Of a DNA stretch of 9,809 nt, positions 1 to 6,608 are shown one piece after another. Made by a program: the position numbers and the translations under genes. Every line of letters starts with the position of its first letter. The stretch's first letter is position 1. A model generated the notes under the pieces. The model worked only from the letters and a program-made list of their open reading frames with translations. It searched no databases and was not told the DNA's origin. This stretch comes from JADKFD01 sp964561825 (GTDB lineage: Bacteria; Pseudomonadota; Gammaproteobacteria; Xanthomonadales; SZUA-5), in contig CAZLSB010000157.1 in assembly GCA_964561825.1 (NCBI GenBank), forward strand, positions 1-9,809, written 5' to 3'.

Positions 1-24
1 TGGCAATTCAATCGTGGTTTTCAT
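1..24 (-). CDS. Start of a VapB-like antitoxin gene, cut by the window edge
   Basis: Read on the minus strand, an ATG at position 24 opens the frame MKTTIELP and runs off the window. This opening is typical of small VapB/ribbon-helix-helix antitoxins, which usually begin with a short beta strand of the form MKTTIEIP or MRTTLNID. It lies 86 bases downstream of a truncated AbrB-type antitoxin on the same strand, inside a run of toxin-antitoxin genes, which supports the reading. No strong Shine-Dalgarno sequence is visible upstream. Eight residues cannot fix a family, so the assignment rests on the motif and its context. Confidence 0.45.
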
Positions 25-110
25 ATGGGTATATGGGGCGCGAAATACGGTAACCTACATTGCCGTGGCCGCCGGTTTTTCGCAATCCGCATTGCCATTT
101 GAGCCGGCGA

Positions 111-272
111 TTAGCTACCTTGCAATTGCGCATAGTCGGCGTCCAGAGCAACCACTTTGTGCTCATCGTCACGAACGATAAATTCAAGCTGGGTGCCGGC
201 GGTGATACCGAGTCGCCTGCGGATGTCTGCCGGCAGAGTGACCTGGCCCTTGGATGAGACGGTTACGCTCAT
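111..272 (-). CDS. AbrB/SpoVT-family antitoxin-like DNA-binding protein, truncated C-terminus
   Basis: The minus-strand ATG at 272 opens a 53-residue frame beginning MSVTVSSKGQVTLPADIRRR. This is the classic swapped-hairpin AbrB/MazE DNA-binding motif (SSKGQVTLP, then a basic helix, then LGI.AGTQLEF). Such proteins bind operator DNA as dimers and usually neutralise a PIN-domain toxin encoded just downstream. The DNA-binding half is complete. The frame stops after LDADYAQLQGS, where relatives generally carry some 20-30 more residues that contact the toxin. No PIN toxin follows within 86 bases; a new antitoxin-like start (position 24) comes instead. It is therefore probably an orphaned, shortened antitoxin. 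It could still act as a DNA-binding repressor, but toxin neutralisation is doubtful. The family call is confident; its functionality is not. Confidence 0.75.
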   Translation of the reverse strand: MSVTVSSKGQVTLPADIRRRLGITAGTQLEFIVRDDEHKVVALDADYAQLQGS

Positions 273-390
273 ACGTTTTGCTCTGATTGCTTACATCGAC
301 CCCTTACATGGTAGCGCAAGCAGGCACTTTGGGCCAAAACCCTGCGGGAGCGGCTTGTATGGCGGCCTGTGGTTTCGCGCATAAACGCTG

Positions 391-410
391 AAAGTCCGAC
401 AGGCTGCTAG
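391..410 (-). repeat. 20-base end of a dispersed repeat, inverted copy of 7970-7989
   Basis: The 20 bases AAAGTCCGACAGGCTGCTAG are the exact reverse complement of 7970-7989, where the same motif opens a hairpin-rich element. The 273-550 interval holds no supported complete gene. This match, plus a possible coding scrap next to it, is all that is recognisable there. It looks like one end of the element left behind after the rest was lost, or an isolated end sequence. Confidence 0.6.
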
Positions 411-490
411 CGAGCCAGTTGTGCGTCGTGGGTCAGCAGGTGCCGCAGCTCGGTCTGTGCGTCGCTGAACTCAATGACCTGGGGATGAGT
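407..490 (-). other. Possible C-terminal coding remnant
   Basis: A short minus-strand frame between two TAG codons reads THPQVIEFSDAQTELRHLLT and ends HDAQLAR. It has a protein-like mix of charged and hydrophobic residues and finishes exactly where the 20-base repeat end at 391-410 begins, so its TAG overlaps the repeat's CTAG. It has no start codon and no recognised family. It could be the tail of a gene destroyed when the repeat arrived, or it could be chance. Confidence 0.2.
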
Positions 491-550
491 CTATTCTGAT
501 CCGAAAAGTTTGCGTGATTGCGGAGACATCGATTGGAGCACGCCGGGCGA

Positions 551-937
551 TCACCAGAGCGTCGCCACGCCAAATGCGCCCAATGCGGGATCATTGCTGA
601 TGAGGGTCGCGTTTTCGAGCATTGCCTGGGACGCGAGCATGCGATCAAAGGGATCGCGATGTTCAACCTCGAAACGACCGGCCAGCAACGCATGGCGATG
701 GGTTATTGGCAAGCGCACAAATCGATCGGCGTCCATCAGTTCGTCGAAGTTCGACAGCAGTCGTTCTACGCCCGCCAGTTTGCCAATCCGCGCTTTGGTC
801 GCGATTTCCCAGGCGCTGGCGGCGCTGACCAGCACTTCGTTCGCACTGAGCGCAATAACTCTGCGCGCTTCAGCAGAAAGCCTCTGGTCATTCGCGCACT
901 ACCACAACAGCGCGTGCGTATCGAGCAGCAGCCTCAT
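551..937 (-). pseudogene. vapC: VapC-type PIN-domain toxin interrupted by an amber codon
   Basis: From the ATG at 937 (overlapping the antitoxin stop as ATGA) the minus strand reads MRLLLDTHALLW, a TAG codon at 899-901, then CANDQRLSAEARRVIALSAN and on to LVSAASAWEIA, HRDPFDRML and LISNDPALGAFG. The full frame is 128 codons, the usual size for this PIN subfamily. These toxins are Mg-dependent ribonucleases, and the acidic residues expected in the active site are all present: D6, E44, D95/D98 and D116. Only codon 13 is broken. Relatives typically have a second Trp here (HALLWW), so a single TGG-to-TAG change explains it. Re-initiation downstream (for example the GTG at 835) would lose D6 and give an inactive protein. 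The rest of the frame is undamaged, so the nonsense change is probably recent. A sequencing error or suppression remains possible. Confidence 0.88.
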
Positions 938-1158
938 TCGCCGTTCCAAGCGGCAAGCTCAACGTCCGGCAGCGCGTCAAAGAATCCAGAATCATCAATC
1001 TCCGGCACGCGGCCTGGCCTGCGGCTGTCGTCAACCTGAGCCAGTGGCATCAAGCGCGCGTAGGGTTTTCCGGCTTTGGCCAGAATGATTTCCTTGCCCA
1101 GATGCGCTTCCTCAAGCAACTTGGAAAAGTTCGTTTTCGCTTGGTGTACGTTGATCAT
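934..1158 (-). CDS. Phd/YefM-family antitoxin, partner of the interrupted VapC
   Basis: A 74-residue minus-strand protein beginning MINVHQAKTNFSKLLEEAHL, followed by GKEIILAKAGKPYARLMPL. This is the Phd/YefM fold: a dimeric DNA-binding N-terminus and an acidic, flexible C-terminus (VDDSRRPGRVPEIDDSGF, then LPDVELAAWNGE) that wraps and blocks a toxin. The frame extends upstream to an ATG at 1182, but family alignment favours the Met codons at 1161 or 1158. I chose 1158; no clear ribosome-binding site discriminates. Its TGA overlaps the toxin ATG by four bases, the usual coupled antitoxin-toxin operon. The antitoxin frame is intact while the toxin frame has a stop, which is the harmless order in which such a pair would decay. 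Family antitoxins autorepress, and a candidate palindrome lies just upstream. Confidence 0.88.
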   Translation of the reverse strand: MINVHQAKTNFSKLLEEAHLGKEIILAKAGKPYARLMPLAQVDDSRRPGRVPEIDDSGFFDALPDVELAAWNGE

Positions 1159-1189
1159 CATGTGGACGGACCGCTGAGCCATGTGGATG

Positions 1190-1202
1190 TGGACTTAGTC
1201 CA
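1190..1202. promoter_or_regulatory. Candidate operator palindrome upstream of the antitoxin
   Basis: TGGACTTAGTCCA is a perfect 6-bp palindrome around one base. It lies about 30 bases upstream of the chosen antitoxin start. The half-site TGTGGA also occurs at 1161, 1183 and 1189. Phd/YefM antitoxins bind short palindromes that overlap their own promoter, so this is a reasonable operator candidate. There is no direct evidence of binding. Confidence 0.35.
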
Positions 1203-1313
1203 TGGGCCAAGTCCGCTGCTTAGGGTAGTTCAAGTTGGCCGCTGCGTCCACGGAACTGCTTGCTGGTGCGTCCAGCTTGGCCTGCCAGCAGCCCAACCAG
1301 CGCCCTCATCACC

Positions 1314-1339
1314 CTGCCGGGCACTTGGAATACCGGCAG
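1314..1339. repeat. 7-bp hairpin upstream of dispersed repeat copy A
   Basis: CTGCCGG and CCGGCAG form a perfect stem around a 12-base loop. It sits in the gene-free stretch 1183-1663, 21 bases before the recognisable start of repeat copy A. It may be part of that repeat or of a neighbouring degraded element. No gene is supported anywhere in 1183-1663. Confidence 0.4.
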
Positions 1340-1360
1340 CAGCGTTGCTTGCCAGTTTTG

Positions 1361-1588
1361 ACCTAGAAACCTCAGTTGACCGCTTCCCCTCACTCATAAC
1401 GCGATGATTTTTTTTGCGACTTTTCAGCACTTTGATCAGTTCACCTATAGTGTGAGTACACTACGGGGCAGATTGCACGGTTCTGGCTGCGTTGCAACTC
1501 GTTGGAATGGAACAACTTACCCGGTCTGGCGGCGCAGCCGCCAGCCGTTCAAGCCGGCGCGCGGCATGCCGCGCAAGCTTGCCGGCTT
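1361..1588 (+). repeat. Dispersed hairpin-bearing repeat, copy A
   Basis: This stretch is homologous to 8165-8378. Shared blocks in order are ACCTAGAAACCTCAGTTGAC, CGCTTC, ATGATT, CTTTTCAGCA, GTGAGTAC, CTACG, GGCAGATTGCACGGTTCTGG, GTTGGAATGGAACAAC and GTTCAAGCCGGCGCGC. Between the last two blocks copy A has an 8-bp stem, CTGGCGGC with loop GCA and GCCGCCAG (1526-1544). It then ends in a nested palindrome: outer arms AAGCCGGC/GCCGGCTT (1551-1558 and 1581-1588) enclose the 16-base palindrome GCGCGGCATGCCGCGC. A short frame starting ATGATT at 1404 is kept in both copies. No transposase is present, so this is a non-autonomous or structural repeat. It ends about 75 bases before the GNAT gene. Confidence 0.85.
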
Positions 1589-1663
1589 TCACCCGCCTCA
1601 TTGCGCTTATGCCTGCACACCCATAACCCGCACACTCTACCCCGTCCAACTGAGGCCTCCAGG

Positions 1664-2188
1664 ATGATCGAAACCGAACGCTTAATCTTGCGGGTGCCCA
1701 CGCTTGACGATCTGGATCGTTGGGCGGAATTTATGGCTGATCCGGTGGCGACGCGCTACATCGGCGGTGTGCAGCCGCGCACGATGGCATGGCGCAGTCT
1801 GATGGTGGCGGTGGGTGCCTGGACTTTGACCGGCATTTCGGCATTTTCGGTGATTGACCGCGGTGGTCGATGGGTAGGCCGGGTAGGTCCTTGGCAGCCA
1901 GATGGCTGGCCGGGAAGGGAGGTGGGTTGGGGCTTGCATCCCGATGCGCAGGGGAAGGGCTACGGCATCGAAGCGGCGACCGCAGCGATCGACTACGCCT
2001 TCAATGTGTTGGATTGGGATAAGGTGATTCATTGCATTGATCCCAACAACCTGCCGTCGCAGTTGCTAGCCAAAAAGCTGGGATCCAGTCTGCTTGGGCC
2101 TGGACAGATGCCCGCACCCTATGACGCAGAGCCCTGCGATCTTTGGGGGCAAACGGCGTTGCAATGGCGGCAACGTGCTCAGGTTTGA
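1664..2188 (+). CDS. GNAT-family N-acetyltransferase (RimJ/RimL-like)
   Basis: The 174-residue protein starts MIETERLILRVPTLDDLDRW, the standard opening of RimJ/RimL-type GNAT acetyltransferases, which move an acetyl group from acetyl-CoA to an amine. The acetyl-CoA pyrophosphate loop (motif A) is visible as HPDAQGKGYGIEAA with the Q..G.G signature at residues 96-101. Motif B follows as IDPNNLPSQLLAKKLG at about 125-140. The open frame extends upstream to 1502, but that part runs through dispersed repeat A. The ATG at 1664 has GAGG eight bases upstream (1652-1655) and gives the normal family length. The substrate cannot be told: it could be a ribosomal protein N-terminus, an antibiotic or a small amine. 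It sits 79 bases before the response regulator on the same strand, so co-transcription is possible but not shown. Confidence 0.88.
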   Translation: MIETERLILRVPTLDDLDRWAEFMADPVATRYIGGVQPRTMAWRSLMVAVGAWTLTGISAFSVIDRGGRWVGRVGPWQPDGWPGREVGWGLHPDAQGKGYGIEAATAAIDYAFNVLDWDKVIHCIDPNNLPSQLLAKKLGSSLLGPGQMPAPYDAEPCDLWGQTALQWRQRAQV

Positions 2189-2267
2189 CGGCGTAAACGT
2201 GTGCGAGCACTTCAAATCGAGGCGCTGCTTGTGCACACTCCCCTGACTCCTCCAGTCGGGACCTTTC

Positions 2268-2906
2268 ATGACAATTCGGGTTGCTTTGGTCGACGATCAC
2301 GCGCTCGTGCGAGCGGCCTTTCGTTTCATGTTGGCGAGCTTTGGTGATATCGAAGTGGTGGCCGAAGGTGGCACGGGTGAAGACGCGCTGCGCATCGCGC
2401 GTGAGCTCAAGCCGGATGTCATATTGTTAGATGTCAGCATGCCGGGCATGAGTGGCATCGAAGTGACGCAGCGTTTGGTCAAAAGCGGCTCCAAAGTGCG
2501 CATTGCGATCGTCACCATGCATGGTGATGGACCGTTGCCCAAAATGCTGTTGGGCGTTGGCGCCAGCGCTTTTCTGACCAAGGATTGCAGCGCCGACGAA
2601 ATGATCCGCGCGATTCGCAGTATTGAGCGCGGTGGTCGCTACGTCGCGGAAGTCATCGCGCAGCGCATGGCGCTCGCCAATGCCAGTGGCAATGCATCGC
2701 CCCTGGACAGCTTGACGCCGCGTGAATTCGAAGTGGCATTGATGTTGGGGCGCGGTGACCGCCCGGTGGATATCGGCGACCGTTTGCACATCAGCGAAAA
2801 GACCGTGCATACCTACAAAACGCGGACCTACGCCAAATTGTCGGTGCGTAACGAGGCCGAACTGACGTTGTTGCTGGTGCGCAATGGTCTACTGACCGAA
2901 ATGTGA
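2268..2906 (+). CDS. NarL/FixJ-family response regulator, GacA/UvrY-like
   Basis: A 212-residue two-domain regulator. The receiver domain fills residues 1-120, with the acidic pair D9/D10, the phospho-acceptor D55 in ILLDVSMPGMSG, T83 in the switch position and the conserved K105 in FLTKD. A LuxR-type helix-turn-helix occupies about 148-208 (LTPREFEVALMLGRGDRPVD, then ISEKTVHTYKTRTYAKLSVR). Size and domain layout match GacA/UvrY, which is phosphorylated by a BarA/GacS hybrid kinase and activates small RNAs that titrate CsrA/RsmA. No kinase gene lies next to it, as is usual for gacA/uvrY. In gammaproteobacteria uvrY is commonly followed by uvrC, but here the gene ends at a hairpin facing rne. 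The exact orthologue is therefore an inference; another NarL-type regulator is possible. The start was chosen for the canonical MTIRVALVDDH opening. Confidence 0.9.
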   Translation: MTIRVALVDDHALVRAAFRFMLASFGDIEVVAEGGTGEDALRIARELKPDVILLDVSMPGMSGIEVTQRLVKSGSKVRIAIVTMHGDGPLPKMLLGVGASAFLTKDCSADEMIRAIRSIERGGRYVAEVIAQRMALANASGNASPLDSLTPREFEVALMLGRGDRPVDIGDRLHISEKTVHTYKTRTYAKLSVRNEAELTLLLVRNGLLTEM

Positions 2907-2910
2907 ACCA

Positions 2911-2941
2911 CTTGGGAGCGCACCTGCTGTGCGCTCCCAAG
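2911..2941. terminator. Perfect 13-bp hairpin between the convergent regulator and rne genes
   Basis: CTTGGGAGCGCAC, a five-base loop CTGCT, and GTGCGCTCCCAAG form a perfect stem. It starts five bases after the regulator stop and lies 19 bases beyond the rne stop, so it serves both convergent genes. Neither strand has a run of T after the stem. It may therefore act as a 3'-end barrier or weak bidirectional terminator rather than a classic intrinsic terminator. Its GGGAGCGC core resembles small interspersed palindromes common in this group of bacteria. Confidence 0.7.
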
Positions 2942-2959
2942 GTACACCTTCGCGACTCT

Positions 2960-5900
2960 TTAGATGTGTGCGCTGTCGACCTTGCGGTCTTCCCGCGCTG
3001 AGCTGGCCATGGCCTCATCTTCTGCTTTTTCGATCTCGCTGCTGGTTGATTCAGCAACTGGCGCGCCGGCGGGCTCCGTGCTTGCGGCTTCGACGCGTTC
3101 TACAAGCGCTGTTTCGCCAAGTTCGACAACCGCTGCTTGGACAACTGATACAGGCGCTTCGATCACAGCTACCAGCACTTCGACCACAGCGACAGGCGCC
3201 TCGACTATGGCCGCAGGTTCTTCAACAACCGCTAGCGGCACTTCGACGACAGCGACAGGCACTTCGACGACAGCGACAGGTACTTGAACCACTGCTACCG
3301 GCACTTCGACAACCTCCACGACGGGTGTTGTCACACCGACTAAAGGGGTTGCAAATGCGGCGGCGACCCGCTCTGAAGCCTGGGCAAACAAATCGCCCGA
3401 ACGTGGCAGGGACGAAGCCGGTTCAGGCGTTTGCGCAGGCGTCCCAATAGCCGTCAGCGCTGGCTCTGCAGGCTCGGCGGGCGTTTCGAGCAGCGCGCTC
3501 GCGCTGTCCAGGTCTCTGTGCGGTGCGGCTTGCACTTCAATGACCGTGTCGCTGATGACAACGGCAAGGTCGGGCAGGCTGGCTTCCACGATGGCTGGCA
3601 ACACGGCGAAATTCACCCGCTTGATCGCCAATGACGGCTTCGTTGCAGCTTCAACGGGCTCGCTCGACGCTGATTCAACCGGCGCAGTATCCAAACTGTC
3701 GGCGGCCGTTGGCTCCTCGTCGTCATCGCCTTCCGCTTCCCAGTCGCCCTGGGCGTCGGCGGTGGCTGGCGTACCATCGGCGTTCGCCGCGCTGTCTTCG
3801 CGTCGACCACCCCGTCGGCGGCGACCGCCACGGCGACGACGCTTACGAGCCGGACCTTCCGCATTGGCTGCCGGGATGCTGCCGTCAGCCGCTGCACTCG
3901 GCGCCGCTTCCGCGACCACCACTGGGATATCGCTAGCCACTATCTCATTGACGGGCGGGGCAACATCGTCCGTAGGCACGGCGCTCACCAGCACGACGAT
4001 TTCGTCGGGGCTCGGTTTTACCGGTTCCTGGCGATTTTGCTCGTGGCGCTGACGCGCGGGGCGCTCGGGGCGCTCGGGGCGCTCAGGGCGCTCAGGGCGC
4101 TCAGGGCGCTCAGGGCGCTTAGCCTGCGAGTCGCGGCCCGCTTGCGTGGTTTGCGCCGGGGGAGTTGCGATTGGCGTCGGAGCCGGCGCCACCGGCAACG
4201 CTACCGGTAGTGGCGCCACGAATGGCTTGGGCTTTTGTTGCTCAGGTTTGGGTTTGTTGTTGTCACGCAGACGCTGCGGGCCACCGTCGGGTCGGCGATC
4301 AGGGTTGCTGGCCGGAGGTGGCGTATTTGCCAGTCGCTCCGGACGCTCGCTGCGATCCTGACGCTGCTCGGACCGATCGGTCCGTTCTGGCCGATCCGGA
4401 CGACGATCTGGCCGACGATCGCGGTCTTGCCGATGGCCACGGCCGCCGTTGGCATTCCTGTCGGTACCGGAAGCGGTCGGCGGCGTAACAACCGGAGCTG
4501 CCGGCGGCGGCGCGCTCTGACCACCAAACCAGCCCAGCATTTTGGTAAACCAACCCTTGGCCGGCGCCACGCTGGTGAGCGGCGCGGGTGCGGGTGCGGC
4601 GGCGACGGCAACCACATCTTCTTTGATGGGCGCCGGGGTCTGCGGTTGAATACGGCTGACCGCCGGTTGTTCGGCGGGCGTTTCCGTGCCGCCGCCAGCA
4701 AGCGCTTTCTCGGCGTCCGCCGATGCAGGTTTGTGCACCCGCAAATAGCTGGGACGCGAACTTTCATCCACATCGCCCGAGCGCACGCGCTGGATTTCGA
4801 ATTCTGGCGTCTCGATGTGCTCATTGCCGATGACCACGATCGGCGTTTTGTGACGCAGTTCGATGGCGTTGATCGCACCGCGTTTTTCGTTGAGCAGATA
4901 GTTAGCCACCGCGGTCGGTACTTGCACCACCACCTGGCCGGTGTTGTCTTTCATCGACTGCTCTTCGATTAGCCGCAAAATCGACAGTGATAGTGATTCG
5001 ACACTGCGAATACGCCCGTTACCACTGCAGCGTGGGCAAACCATCGCGCTGGATTCACCCAAAGATGGGCGCAGCCGCTGGCGCGAGAGTTCTAACAAGC
5101 CAAAACGCGAAATTCGGCCAATTTGTACGCGGGCGCGGTCCAACTTCATCGCGTCGCGGATGCGATCTTCGACTTCGCGCTGGTGGCGCTGGCTCTCCAT
5201 GTCGATGAAATCGATCACCACCAGACCACCGACGTCGCGAATACGCAGTTGACGCGCAATCTCTTCCGCCGCTTCCATGTTGGTATTGAACGCGGTTTCT
5301 TCGATATCGCTGCCTTTGGTGGCGCGCGCCGAGTTAACGTCGATCGCGGTCAAGGCTTCGCCTGGGTCGATAACCAAAGAACCGCCACTGGGCAATCGGA
5401 CTTGGCGACCAAACGCGCTTTCGATTTGGCTCTCAATTTGAAAGCGGGTAAATAGCGGAGTGGCGTCGCGGTAGAACTTCAATTTGCGCAGATTCGGCGG
5501 CATCACCTGCTGCATGAAATCGCGCGCTTCGTTGTAAAAATCTTCGTTGTCTACCAAGATTTCGCCGACATCGTTACGCAAATAATCGCGCAGCGCTCGG
5601 ATGATCAGCTTGCTTTCCTGGTAAACCAGAAAGGGCGCAGCCTTGGCTTTAGCGGCATCCTCAATGGCCCGCCACAGTTGCAACAGATAGTTCATATCCC
5701 ATTGCAGTTCTTCGGCATCCCGACCCAGGCCAGCAGTGCGCACGATCAAGCTCATGCCATCTGGCACATTGAGCTGATCCATCGCGTCTTTGAGCGCTTG
5801 GCGGTCTTCGCCTTCAATACGGCGTGACACGCCGCCCGCATTTGGGCTGTTGGGCATGAGTACCAAATAGCGGCCAGCCAAGGAAATAAAGGTGGTCAGC

Positions 5901-6238
5901 GCCGCGCCTTTATTACCACGTTCTTCTTTTTCGACCTGGACCAGAATCTCCTGGCCCTCGTGCAATACCTCGCGAATATTATTCTTGAGGCTAGTGCCTT
6001 CGGTGAAGAACTGTTTGGAGATTTCCTTTAGTGGCAGGAAACCGTGCCGATCGCCACCGTATTCGACAAAACACGCTTCCAGACTCGGTTCAACGCGGGT
6101 AATTCTGGCCTTGTAAATATTGGATTTCTTTTGCTCCTGAGAAGGGATTTCCAAATCTAGGTCATACAGCGCTTGCCCATCTACGATCGCTACACGCAGC
6201 TCTTCTTGCTGCGTGGCATTAATCAACATTCTCTTCAT
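2960..6238 (-). CDS. rne: Ribonuclease E with long low-complexity scaffold tail
   Basis: A 1092-residue endoribonuclease that cuts AU-rich single-stranded RNA in mRNA decay and in rRNA and tRNA processing, and nucleates the degradosome. The start MKRMLINATQQEELR matches the family opening; the 14 codons upstream are ignored. Domains: S1 at about 35-125 (NIYKARITRVEPSLEACFVE); 5'-sensor and RNase H-like region; DNase I-like catalytic site with D300 (ALTAIDVNSARATKG) and D343 (VVIDFIDM); zinc-link CPRC at 401-404. After residue 500 the tail is disordered. KGWFTKMLGWFG (561-572) is a likely amphipathic membrane anchor. RNA-binding Arg-rich tracts occur at about 593-637 and 799-813. There is an RPE tract at 708-729 and a VAVVEVP heptad tract at about 973-1036. 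Length is close to the E. coli enzyme. The gene is divergent from rluC across about 370 bases, as in E. coli, where a long leader permits autoregulation. Confidence 0.97.
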   Translation of the reverse strand: MKRMLINATQQEELRVAIVDGQALYDLDLEIPSQEQKKSNIYKARITRVEPSLEACFVEYGGDRHGFLPLKEISKQFFTEGTSLKNNIREVLHEGQEILVQVEKEERGNKGAALTTFISLAGRYLVLMPNSPNAGGVSRRIEGEDRQALKDAMDQLNVPDGMSLIVRTAGLGRDAEELQWDMNYLLQLWRAIEDAAKAKAAPFLVYQESKLIIRALRDYLRNDVGEILVDNEDFYNEARDFMQQVMPPNLRKLKFYRDATPLFTRFQIESQIESAFGRQVRLPSGGSLVIDPGEALTAIDVNSARATKGSDIEETAFNTNMEAAEEIARQLRIRDVGGLVVIDFIDMESQRHQREVEDRIRDAMKLDRARVQIGRISRFGLLELSRQRLRPSLGESSAMVCPRCSGNGRIRSVESLSLSILRLIEEQSMKDNTGQVVVQVPTAVANYLLNEKRGAINAIELRHKTPIVVIGNEHIETPEFEIQRVRSGDVDESSRPSYLRVHKPASADAEKALAGGGTETPAEQPAVSRIQPQTPAPIKEDVVAVAAAPAPAPLTSVAPAKGWFTKMLGWFGGQSAPPPAAPVVTPPTASGTDRNANGGRGHRQDRDRRPDRRPDRPERTDRSEQRQDRSERPERLANTPPPASNPDRRPDGGPQRLRDNNKPKPEQQKPKPFVAPLPVALPVAPAPTPIATPPAQTTQAGRDSQAKRPERPERPERPERPERPERPARQRHEQNRQEPVKPSPDEIVVLVSAVPTDDVAPPVNEIVASDIPVVVAEAAPSAAADGSIPAANAEGPARKRRRRGGRRRRGGRREDSAANADGTPATADAQGDWEAEGDDDEEPTAADSLDTAPVESASSEPVEAATKPSLAIKRVNFAVLPAIVEASLPDLAVVISDTVIEVQAAPHRDLDSASALLETPAEPAEPALTAIGTPAQTPEPASSLPRSGDLFAQASERVAAAFATPLVGVTTPVVEVVEVPVAVVQVPVAVVEVPVAVVEVPLAVVEEPAAIVEAPVAVVEVLVAVIEAPVSVVQAAVVELGETALVERVEAASTEPAGAPVAESTSSEIEKAEDEAMASSAREDRKVDSAHI
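3131..3322 (-). repeat. 21-bp tandem repeat in the rne tail (VAVVEVP heptads)
   Basis: About nine degenerate 21-bp units encode residues ~973-1036 of RNase E as successive heptads: VEVVEVP, VAVVQVP, VAVVEVP, VAVVEVP, LAVVEEP, AAIVEAP, VAVVEVL, VAVIEAP, VSVVQAA. On the plus strand the unit reads roughly GGCACTTCGACGACAGCGACA. The period keeps the frame. Neighbouring units are nearly identical and outer ones diverged, consistent with slippage or unequal exchange. Confidence 0.9.
4052..4117 (-). repeat. 9-bp tandem repeat in the rne tail (Arg-Pro-Glu)
   Basis: Seven units of a 9-bp repeat (plus strand GGGCGCTCG or GGGCGCTCA) encode RPERPERPERPERPERPE and a final RPAR, residues 708-729. The G/A variant is clustered by position, giving two blocks of near-identical units. 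This is expected from local slippage and suggests the copy number may vary between strains. Confidence 0.92.
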
Positions 6239-6608
6239 TGTTTTTTTATCCCGTGCCGCTCGACCACCGCGACCGGTCAATGTCTTTCGAAAACTCTCCC
6301 TAGGGTGCCGTAAAGCATCCTTGTCGGAGCAATCTCAAGAGTTGACCAGAACGGCGGGAGCGCGCTTAAAAATCCTTGGGTTAAGCAAGGCCCCATGCGG
6401 GACCTCGGGTCCTCCGTCCGACGGCCCTATACTGCAAGCTCCCTGAACGGTTCCTCGCGTGGTCACCAGATCGGTAACACACGCGCGGATCGCCCGATGA
6501 TAACAAGCTCCGGCGGCGGAAAGCACCCCGCGCGTGCGCAACTTGCAAAGACTGTGTTTGCCACCCAGAGAATGCGAGCTATGTATCTGTCAAATAAGGA
6601 AAACGGCC
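6239..6608. promoter_or_regulatory. Divergent control region between rne and rluC
   Basis: This 370-base gap separates the two start codons and must carry both promoters; no gene is supported in it. For rne (minus) a weak candidate is TTGAGA (6333-6338) and TTTACG (6309-6314) with an 18-base spacer, and GGGA lies upstream of the start before an A-rich run. For rluC (plus) there is TATACT at 6428-6433 without a convincing -35, and TTGACC at 6342-6347 followed by CTTAAA at 6365-6370 with a 17-base spacer. A perfect 5-bp hairpin, GGACC TCG GGTCC, sits at 6400-6412. The promoters are guesses; the region's role is inferred from gene order. Confidence 0.5.

Noticed and set aside
433..693. Minus-strand 86-codon frame overlapping the end of vapC
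   Set aside because: It overlaps the vapC frame out of phase and has no family features; only the separate scrap at 407-490 looked protein-like.
510..1088. Long plus-strand open frames opposite the vapC/phd genes
   Set aside because: They are the antisense of a well-recognised antitoxin-toxin operon, have no family features and no ribosome-binding site.
1502..1663. N-terminal extension of the GNAT frame
   Set aside because: It translates repeat A hairpins; the ATG at 1664 has a proper ribosome-binding site and the family-standard N-terminus.
2929..3450. Plus-strand open frames with Leu/Arg/Gln-rich or Thr/Ser/Ala-rich repeats
   Set aside because: These are shadows of the 21-bp tandem repeat in the rne tail; the repeat keeps all frames open by periodicity.
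4052..4117. Short regular repeats that could suggest a CRISPR array
   Set aside because: Units are 9 bp without spacers and lie in frame within rne; it is a coding tandem repeat.
4235..4972. Plus-strand 245-codon open frame
   Set aside because: It lies wholly antisense to the RNase E scaffold and zinc-link region, with Arg/Gly-rich composition explained by GC-rich rne sequence.
6426..6433. TATACT as a definite rluC -10 box
   Set aside because: No acceptable -35 sequence lies at the right distance, so I list it only as a weak candidate.
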